Below are positions 5,643 through 10,980 of a DNA stretch of 10,980 bases, in pieces; the stretch's first letter is position 1, and every line of letters begins with the position of its first letter. The stretch covers positions 1 to 10,980 of the forward strand of contig JALQUE010000128.1 in NCBI GenBank assembly GCA_023260815.1. Direction: 5' to 3'. The notes beneath the pieces were generated by a model. The model had not been told where the DNA came from. It saw only the letters and a program-made list of their open reading frames with translations, and made no database searches. Both the position numbers and the translations under genes were made by a program. Origin of the DNA: Roseovarius sp. (lineage in GTDB: Bacteria > Pseudomonadota > Alphaproteobacteria > Rhodobacterales > Rhodobacteraceae).

Positions 5643-6797
5643 ATGCCCGCTACGCCCGTCGACCCAGTAGAGCTGACCGCCAATCTTGTGCGCTGCCCGT
5701 CGATCACCCCCGAAGAAGGCGGCGCGCTGCGGCTGCTGGAAGAGCTGCTGACCGAGGCCGGTTTTGCCTGCACCCGGATCGAGCGCGGCGGCGTGTCGAA
5801 CCTGTTTGCCCGGTGGGGCGAGAAGGGCGCCGGGCGCATCTTTGGTTTCAACGGGCATACCGATGTGGTGCCGCTTGGCGATGAGGCGGCGTGGAGCGTG
5901 CCGCCCTTCGGCGCCGAACAGAAAGACGGTTTTTTGTGGGGGCGCGGTGCGACGGACATGAAATCCGGCGTCGCGGCCTTTGTGGCGGCAGCGGTGGATT
6001 TCGTGCGCGACACCCCGCCCGAGGACGCCGCCGTGATCGTCACGGTCACCGGGGACGAGGAAGGCGACGCCGTGGATGGCACGGCCGCGATCCTTGACTG
6101 GATGGATCAGACGGGCGAGCGGATGGATGTCTGCCTGGTCGGAGAGCCGACCTGCCCAGACCAGTTGGGCGAGATGATCAAGATCGGCCGGCGCGGATCG
6201 CTAACCGCGTGGTTTACCATAACGGGCGAACAAGGGCATTCGGCCTATCCGCATCGCGCGCGCAATCCGTTGCCGGCGATGGCGCGGCTTATGGACCGGC
6301 TGTCGAGCCATGTTCTTGATGACGGGACCGAGCATTTCGACCCCTCGACCTTGGCCGTGGTCACGATCGACACCGGCAATCCGGCGACCAACGTGATCCC
6401 GGCGCAGAGCCGCGCCACGGTGAATATCCGGTTCAACGATGCCCATGACAGCGCGGCTTTGACCGGGTGGTTGCAGTCTGAACTGGACGACGTGGCCGAG
6501 GCTTTTGGCGTTGCAGGCGAGATGACGGTGAAGGTGTCGGGCGAAAGCTTTCTCACGCCGCCGGGGGCACTGTCGGATCTGGTGACGCGCGCGGTCGAGG
6601 CCGAGACCGGCATCACGCCGGTTCTGTCGACAACGGGCGGCACGTCGGATGCGCGGTTCGTCAAGGATCACTGCCCGGTGGTGGAATTCGGTCTGGTGGG
6701 GCGCACGATGCATCAGGTGGACGAGCGGGTGGAACTGGCGCTGATCCCGCGGCTCAAGGATATCTATGGCCGCATCCTGAGGGACTATTTCGCATGA
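5643..6797 (+). CDS. dapE: Succinyl-diaminopimelate desuccinylase
   Basis: DapE hydrolyses N-succinyl-L,L-diaminopimelate to succinate and L,L-diaminopimelate using two zinc ions, in the cytoplasm. It completes the branch that DapD begins. The 384-aa length is normal for this M20 peptidase-family enzyme. By comparison with the characterised Haemophilus enzyme, metal and catalytic residues are intact: His72 and Asp74 in GHTDVVP, bridging Asp105 in GATDMKSG, general base Glu139 with Glu140 in GDEEGDA, Glu168 in VGEPT and His357 in TMHQVDE. GQGHSAYPHRARNP-type sequence (about 195-209, reading GEQGHSAYPHRARNP) marks the dimerisation domain. The start ATG is preceded by GAGGGA at short spacing, and the N-terminus fits related proteins. 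The stop overlaps the next start (ATGA), so dapE heads an operon with the GNAT and DUF2064 genes. Confidence 0.97.
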   Translation: MPATPVDPVELTANLVRCPSITPEEGGALRLLEELLTEAGFACTRIERGGVSNLFARWGEKGAGRIFGFNGHTDVVPLGDEAAWSVPPFGAEQKDGFLWGRGATDMKSGVAAFVAAAVDFVRDTPPEDAAVIVTVTGDEEGDAVDGTAAILDWMDQTGERMDVCLVGEPTCPDQLGEMIKIGRRGSLTAWFTITGEQGHSAYPHRARNPLPAMARLMDRLSSHVLDDGTEHFDPSTLAVVTIDTGNPATNVIPAQSRATVNIRFNDAHDSAALTGWLQSELDDVAEAFGVAGEMTVKVSGESFLTPPGALSDLVTRAVEAETGITPVLSTTGGTSDARFVKDHCPVVEFGLVGRTMHQVDERVELALIPRLKDIYGRILRDYFA

Positions 6798-7216
6798 TGC
6801 TCGAGGTTGGCCCGACATCCGATCTCGGGGTCTGTCTGGCGCTGCGCGCCACGGTCTTCATCGACGAACAGAATGTGCCCGAAGCCGAGGAACGCGACGG
6901 GCGCGACGGCGAGGCGCATCATGTGCTGGCGCAGCTTGAAGGGCGTCCGGTGGGCTGTGCGCGTATCCTCATCAAGGGCGACACGGGCAAGATCGGGCGG
7001 GTCTGTGTGCTGCGCGAGGCGCGGCGCTCGGGGATCGGCGCGGCGCTGATCCGCGCCTGTCTGGAGCATCTGCGCGGGCAGGCCGGGGTCAGCCGGGCGG
7101 TGCTTGGATCGCAGACCCATGCGCTTGGGTTCTATGAAAAGCTGGGGTTTGTCGCTTTTGGGCCTGAATACATGGATGCCGGCATTCCGCATCGCGACAT
7201 GGACCGCGCGCCGTGA
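6794..7216 (+). CDS. ElaA-like GNAT family N-acetyltransferase
   Basis: A 140-aa GNAT protein, the size of a single acetyltransferase domain. The N-terminal LRATVFIDEQNVPEAEERDG (17-36) followed by AHHVLAQLEG resembles the ElaA subgroup. Acetyl-CoA binding motif A is RVCVLREARRSGIGAALI (69-86), with the RxxGxG-type pyrophosphate loop R77-S-G-I-G82 region. Motif B appears as LGFYEKLGF (111-119). GNAT enzymes transfer acetyl from acetyl-CoA to an amine, but the substrate cannot be read from the sequence. The start overlaps the dapE stop by 4 bp and the gene's stop overlaps the next GTG start, implying co-translation. A link to diaminopimelate metabolism is possible from position only. Confidence 0.92.
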   Translation: MMLEVGPTSDLGVCLALRATVFIDEQNVPEAEERDGRDGEAHHVLAQLEGRPVGCARILIKGDTGKIGRVCVLREARRSGIGAALIRACLEHLRGQAGVSRAVLGSQTHALGFYEKLGFVAFGPEYMDAGIPHRDMDRAP

Positions 7217-7797
7217 TCCGCCGACAGCTTGTCGTGATGGTCAAGGAGCCGCATCCGGGGCGGGTCAAGACACGGCTGGGCGCGGATATCGGCATGGTGC
7301 CCGCCGCATGGTGGTTCCGGCATCAGGTGGCGGGGCTGTTGCGGCGGCTGGACGATCCGCGCTGGCGGCTGATGCTTGCGGTGTCGCCTGATCGTGAGGG
7401 GCGCGCCAGCCGCGTCTGGCCGGGACATTTGCCGCGCGTGCCGCAGGGGCGCGGTGATCTGGGCGACCGAATGGGACGGCTGCTGCGCCGTCTTGCGCCC
7501 GGTCCGGTCTGTATCGTGGGCGGCGATATTCCGGGGTTGGGACGGGACCATGTGGCGCGGGCCTTCGATCTGCTGGGCGATCATCAGGCGGTGTTCGGTC
7601 CGGCGCCGGACGGCGGCTTCTGGTTGGTGGGGATGAAGCGGGTTGCACCACCGCCCGCCACCTTGTTTCGCGACGTGCGCTGGTCCACGTCCCATGCGTT
7701 GCGGGACAGCATCGACAGTCTGCCCGGTTTGCGCGTGGCGTTGGCCGATACGTTGAACGATGTCGATACCGCCGCCGATCTGGTTCGGTTGCGGTGA
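7213..7797 (+). CDS. DUF2064 / TIGR04282-type glycosyltransferase-like protein
   Basis: A 194-aa protein of the nucleotide-sugar-transferase-like GT-A fold. Motifs in order are KEPHPGRVKTRL (11-22, the expected substrate-binding loop), QGRGDLGDRM (78-87), GGDIPGL (103-109), GPAPDGGFWLVG (129-140) and DVDTAADL (183-190). The family is often named for arsenosugar biosynthesis, but no arsenic gene or partner glycosyltransferase lies nearby, so that pathway is not supported here. The GTG start at 7213 overlaps the GNAT stop (GTGA), and the frame from it opens directly with the conserved RRQLVVMVKEP strand. It is the third gene of the dapE unit. The donor and acceptor are unknown. Confidence 0.88.
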   Translation: MIRRQLVVMVKEPHPGRVKTRLGADIGMVPAAWWFRHQVAGLLRRLDDPRWRLMLAVSPDREGRASRVWPGHLPRVPQGRGDLGDRMGRLLRRLAPGPVCIVGGDIPGLGRDHVARAFDLLGDHQAVFGPAPDGGFWLVGMKRVAPPPATLFRDVRWSTSHALRDSIDSLPGLRVALADTLNDVDTAADLVRLR

Positions 7798-7856
7798 CGC
7801 GCAGGGGCGTGTTTTCCCGCATGGCACACCGCCCTTATCCGTGATACGCGAACGGC

Positions 7857-10112
7857 ATGAGCCAGATGCCAAGCAAAGACGAAATTCTGCAGTGGATTTC
7901 GGATAACCCGACCCTCACCTCGAAGCGCGATATCGCCAAGGCCTTCGGGATCAAGGGAGCTGCGCGGATCGACCTGAAGCGTATCCTCAAGGAGCTTGAG
8001 GCCGAGGGCCATCTGGAAAAGCGCAAGAAGACCTATCGCGATCCTGAAAGACTGCCGCCGGTCAGCGTGCTGCAGATTTCGGGGCAGACCTCGGACGGAG
8101 AGTTGTTGGCGCGTCCGCTGGAATGGCAGGGCGAGGGCGTGGAGCCTGTGGTGATGGTGCTGCCGCGCGCCTCGGACCCTGCCTTGGGCGACGGGGACCG
8201 CATCCTTGGTCGCCTGCAGGAGGTCAAGGGCGAGGCGCATCATTACGAGGCGCGGCTGATCCGACGGATCGGGACCAACCCGCGCAAGGTTCTGGGCGTC
8301 TTTCGCAAGCGGGACGAAGGCGGGCGGATCGTGCCGATCGACAAGGGCGACGGCAAGGAATGGATGGTGCCCGGCGATGCCACCGGCGGCGCCAAGGACG
8401 GCGAACTGGTCGAGGCGGAACAATCGGGGCCGAAAGGCCGGATGGGGCTGCCGCGCGCGCGGGTGATCACCCGTCTGGGCGATCCGTCTGCGCCCAAGGC
8501 CGTGTCCTTGATCGCGATTCATCAGCATGGCATCCCGGACGAATTTCCCGATGACGTGATCGCCGAGGCCGATCAGATGAAACCCGCGGGCCTGAGCGGT
8601 CGCGACGATCTGCGCGACATGCCGCTGGTCACCATCGACCCGGCGGATGCGCGCGATCATGACGACGCGGTCTGGGCGCATGAGGACGATGACCCCAAGA
8701 ACGAAGGCGGGCACGTCATCTGGGTGGCGATCGCGGATGTGGCGCAGTACGTCACGCCGGCCAGCGCGCTGGACCGTGAGGCGCGCAAGCGCGGCAATTC
8801 CAGCTATTTCCCGGACCGGGTGGTGCCGATGCTGCCGGACCGTCTGTCTGGCGATCTGTGCAGCCTGCACGAAGGCGTCCCGCGCGCCTGTATCGCCGTG
8901 CGGATGCAGATCGACGCGCATGGCACCAAGGTGGGCCACCGGTTTGTCCGGGGGTTGATGCGGTCGGCGGCGACGCTGACGTATCAGCAGGTTCAGCAGG
9001 CGATGGACGGTGCGCCCGATGATGCGTGCGGTCCGTTGATGGACGACGTGATCGAGCCGCTTTATGCAGCGTATCGCGCGCTGGTCGAGGCGCGGCAAAG
9101 ACGCCAGCCGCTGGACCTGGATCTGCCCGAGCGCAAGGTGGTCCTGAGCGATGAGGGCAAGGTTCTGTCGGTCAATTTCGCGGATCGGCTGGACGCTCAC
9201 AAGCTGATCGAGGAATTCATGGTTCTGGCCAATGTGGCCGCCGCCGAGACGCTGATTGCGCGCAAGTCGCCGCTGCTGTTCCGGGTGCATGAGGAACCAT
9301 CCCCCGAAAAGCTCGAGACGCTGCGCGATGTGGCCGAGGCGGCGGGCCTGACTCTGGCCAAGGGGCAGGTTCTCAAGACGGCGCATCTGAACGCGCTTTT
9401 GCATGCGGCGGACAATACCGACCACGCCGAGGTCATCAACATGTCGACCCTGCGCGCGATGACACAGGCGTATTACGCCCCGTCCAATTTCGGGCATTTC
9501 GGGCTGGCGTTGCAGGCCTATGCGCATTTCACCTCGCCGATCCGGCGCTATGCCGATCTGGTGGTGCATCGCGCGCTGATTTCGGCGCATGGCTGGGGCG
9601 ATGACGGGCTGCGGCCTGCGGATATCGAGCAGCTGGAAGGTACCGCACAGCATATCTCGGACACCGAACGCCGCTCGATGGTGGCCGAGCGCGACACCAA
9701 TGACCGTTATCTGGCCGCGTTCCTGTCGGAACGTGTGGGCGAGGAATTCACTGGCCGGATCAGCGGGATCGCCAAGTTCGGCGCCTTCGTTCGGCTGGAC
9801 GAGACCGGGGCGGACGGGTTGATCCCGGTGCGCAGTCTGGGTCGGGAGTTCTTTCATTTCGACCGCGATGCCGGGACGCTGATGGGGTCGGATACCGGGC
9901 TGACCATCGCGCTTGGTCAGCGGGTGACCGTCAAGCTGTCCGAGGCCGCGCCGGTCACGGGGGGTCTGGCGATGGAACTGGTCAGCATCGAGGGTGAAAC
10001 CGTGCGTCGCGGTCCTCCGGGGGCGCGCGGCAAGCCGCCCCGGCGCAAGCATGTCAAGGCCAAGCGCAAGTCCGACAAGGTGAAACGCAAGGTCGAACGA
10101 AGCCGCCGCTGA
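7857..10112 (+). CDS. rnr: Ribonuclease R (3'-5' exoribonuclease)
   Basis: RNase R degrades structured RNA processively from the 3' end in mRNA decay and rRNA/tmRNA quality control. The 751-aa layout is standard: a winged-helix N-terminus (about 8-65, SKRDIAKAFGIKG), OB/cold-shock-like domains (about 66-235) and the RNB catalytic domain (about 245-580). The S1 domain (about 626-712, GEEFTGRISGIAKFGAFV) precedes a Lys/Arg-rich tail (716-751). TIDPADARDHDDAV (259-272) holds the four metal-binding Asp residues 261, 267, 269 and 270. HFTSPIRRYADLVVHR (557-572) is the RNB signature. The first ATG is used; a Met at residue 4 is an equally possible start, and neither has a strong ribosome binding site. 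It lies 59 bp after the DUF2064 gene and may share its transcript. Confidence 0.96.
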   Translation: MSQMPSKDEILQWISDNPTLTSKRDIAKAFGIKGAARIDLKRILKELEAEGHLEKRKKTYRDPERLPPVSVLQISGQTSDGELLARPLEWQGEGVEPVVMVLPRASDPALGDGDRILGRLQEVKGEAHHYEARLIRRIGTNPRKVLGVFRKRDEGGRIVPIDKGDGKEWMVPGDATGGAKDGELVEAEQSGPKGRMGLPRARVITRLGDPSAPKAVSLIAIHQHGIPDEFPDDVIAEADQMKPAGLSGRDDLRDMPLVTIDPADARDHDDAVWAHEDDDPKNEGGHVIWVAIADVAQYVTPASALDREARKRGNSSYFPDRVVPMLPDRLSGDLCSLHEGVPRACIAVRMQIDAHGTKVGHRFVRGLMRSAATLTYQQVQQAMDGAPDDACGPLMDDVIEPLYAAYRALVEARQRRQPLDLDLPERKVVLSDEGKVLSVNFADRLDAHKLIEEFMVLANVAAAETLIARKSPLLFRVHEEPSPEKLETLRDVAEAAGLTLAKGQVLKTAHLNALLHAADNTDHAEVINMSTLRAMTQAYYAPSNFGHFGLALQAYAHFTSPIRRYADLVVHRALISAHGWGDDGLRPADIEQLEGTAQHISDTERRSMVAERDTNDRYLAAFLSERVGEEFTGRISGIAKFGAFVRLDETGADGLIPVRSLGREFFHFDRDAGTLMGSDTGLTIALGQRVTVKLSEAAPVTGGLAMELVSIEGETVRRGPPGARGKPPRRKHVKAKRKSDKVKRKVERSRR

Positions 10113-10162
10113 TCGGATCGCCGGAGCCATCGGCAATTCCCCGCACCCCAAGCGAGGGCCGC

Positions 10163-10191
10163 TTCCGATTCGGGCGAATTCAGGCTAGGAT
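10163..10191 (+). promoter_or_regulatory. Candidate promoter of the lytic transglycosylase gene
   Basis: TTCCGA (10163-10168) and TAGGAT (10186-10191) are separated by 17 bp in the 107-bp gap after rnr and lie about 30 bp before the next start. The -10 matches four of six consensus bases and the -35 only three, so the call is weak. A short AAGCG/CGCTT stem (10150-10164) just before it is too small to be called a terminator. Confidence 0.3.
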
Positions 10192-10219
10192 CGGGTCAAA
10201 ACCAATAAAGGGCCGAGCA

Positions 10220-10980
10220 ATGCGTATCAGTGTCCTGATGCTCCCGATCGTGGGGCTTCTTTCCGCAACCCATAGTCATGCGGCGTCCCCCGAGGCGTCG
10301 CAGAGGCCGCAGATGCGTCCGGCGCTTGTGGTGACCGACACCGCTGTGCCGGTCCGCGAGGTGTCTGCGGTTCCGGTGCGCAGTCTGCGCCCGGTTCTGC
10401 GCCCCGCCGAGTTGCAGGCCGATGCACAGGTTGTGCGCGTGTCCACCGCGAATGCGTCTTTCGATCGGTGGGTCGTCGGGTTCCGGGGGCGCGCATTGGC
10501 GCAGGGGATCAGTCCACGCGTGTTCGATGCCGCGTTCCGAGGTGTGCGCTTCAACAGCGAGGTGATCGACAAGGATCGCAATCAGGCCGAATTCAAGCGC
10601 CAGATCTGGGATTATCTGGATAGTGCGGCCAGCCCGGACCGGGTTCGCAACGGGCAGGATGCGCTGCGCCGCCACGGTCGGGCCTTGGCGGCGATCGAAC
10701 GGGCGTATGGCGTCGAAAAAGAGGTTGTCACGGCCGTATGGGGGCTTGAGACGGCCTATGGCGAGCGGCGCGGCACCCTTCCCCTGATCGAGTCGGTGGC
10801 GACGCTGGCTTATGACGGACGGCGGGGTGCGTTCTTTGAAAAGCAGCTGATCGCGGCCTTGCAGATCCTTCAATCGGGCGATGTCGATCCGCGCGACATG
10901 AAGGGATCATGGGCCGGTGCGATGGGCCACACGCAGTTCATTCCGACATCGTATCTGGCCTATGCGGTGGATTTCACCGG
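10220..10980 (+). CDS. MltB-family lytic murein transglycosylase, 3' end outside the window
   Basis: The frame stays open to the right edge (253 complete codons). Residues 1-21 look like a Sec signal peptide: MR, then a hydrophobic ISVLMLPIVGLLSA core and THSHA before AS, so export to the periplasm is expected. A Pro/Val/Arg-rich linker (about 23-75) follows. The SLT_2-type catalytic domain starts at about 80 (FDRWVVGFRGRALAQGIS). VTAVWGLETAYGERRGTLP contains the probable catalytic Glu177, and WAGAMGHTQFIPTSYLAYAV (231-250) is a family hallmark. Such enzymes cleave the MurNAc-GlcNAc bond with 1,6-anhydro product formation during wall growth and recycling. AAAGGG (10207-10212) precedes the ATG by 7 nt. 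Any C-terminal peptidoglycan-binding domain lies beyond the window. Confidence 0.92.
   Translation, partial: MRISVLMLPIVGLLSATHSHAASPEASQRPQMRPALVVTDTAVPVREVSAVPVRSLRPVLRPAELQADAQVVRVSTANASFDRWVVGFRGRALAQGISPRVFDAAFRGVRFNSEVIDKDRNQAEFKRQIWDYLDSAASPDRVRNGQDALRRHGRALAAIERAYGVEKEVVTAVWGLETAYGERRGTLPLIESVATLAYDGRRGAFFEKQLIAALQILQSGDVDPRDMKGSWAGAMGHTQFIPTSYLAYAVDFT

Noticed and set aside
7584..10151. 855-codon open frame on the minus strand, opposite rnr
   Set aside because: It lies almost wholly antisense to a complete RNase R gene, its translation is rich in Arg, His and Gln with no domain, and GC-rich codon use on the coding strand explains the lack of stops.

Overview
The window is GC-rich chromosomal DNA whose gene content and protein flavour point to a marine-type alphaproteobacterium of the Rhodobacterales (Roseobacter-like). 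This rests on the two Hint-domain proteins, one carrying a choice-of-anchor L domain, the short succinylase-pathway genes dapD and dapE in separate loci, and the rhodanese and small hypothetical genes around dapD. No rRNA, tRNA, CRISPR array, transposase or integrase is visible.

Left edge (1-659, minus strand): a LOG-family (TIGR00730-like) nucleotide phosphoribohydrolase gene runs leftwards, but after about 155 native codons it passes abruptly into AT-rich DNA (60 G+C of 180 bases at 1-180). It ends in a 50-residue Lys/Glu-rich tail that does not belong to the family. A further open frame starts 3 bp beyond its stop and leaves the window. This is best read as the junction between host chromosome and a foreign or accessory segment lying to the left.

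Middle left (660-2633): dapD (plus) and a single-domain rhodanese (minus) converge on a strong shared hairpin. A short conserved-looking hypothetical gene (plus) follows.

Centre (2658-5354, minus strand): a two-gene unit encodes a choice-of-anchor L protein with a C-terminal Hint domain that keeps its key Cys and His. A second Hint-like protein sits 3 bp downstream, with Ala and Gln at the equivalent positions. The 288 bp between this unit and dapE holds divergent regulatory sequence, including four successive short hairpins in the presumed leader of the Hint operon. This is the longest gene-free stretch in the window.

Right half (5643-10980, plus strand): dapE, an ElaA-like GNAT acetyltransferase and a DUF2064/TIGR04282 glycosyltransferase-like protein overlap by 4 bp at each junction. 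They are followed after 59 bp by rnr (RNase R). After a 107-bp gap comes the 5' part of a secreted MltB-family lytic transglycosylase, cut by the window end. DapD and DapE catalyse steps of the same succinylase branch of lysine/meso-diaminopimelate synthesis, and the transglycosylase acts on peptidoglycan, which contains that diaminopimelate. The other genes look like ordinary housekeeping companions.
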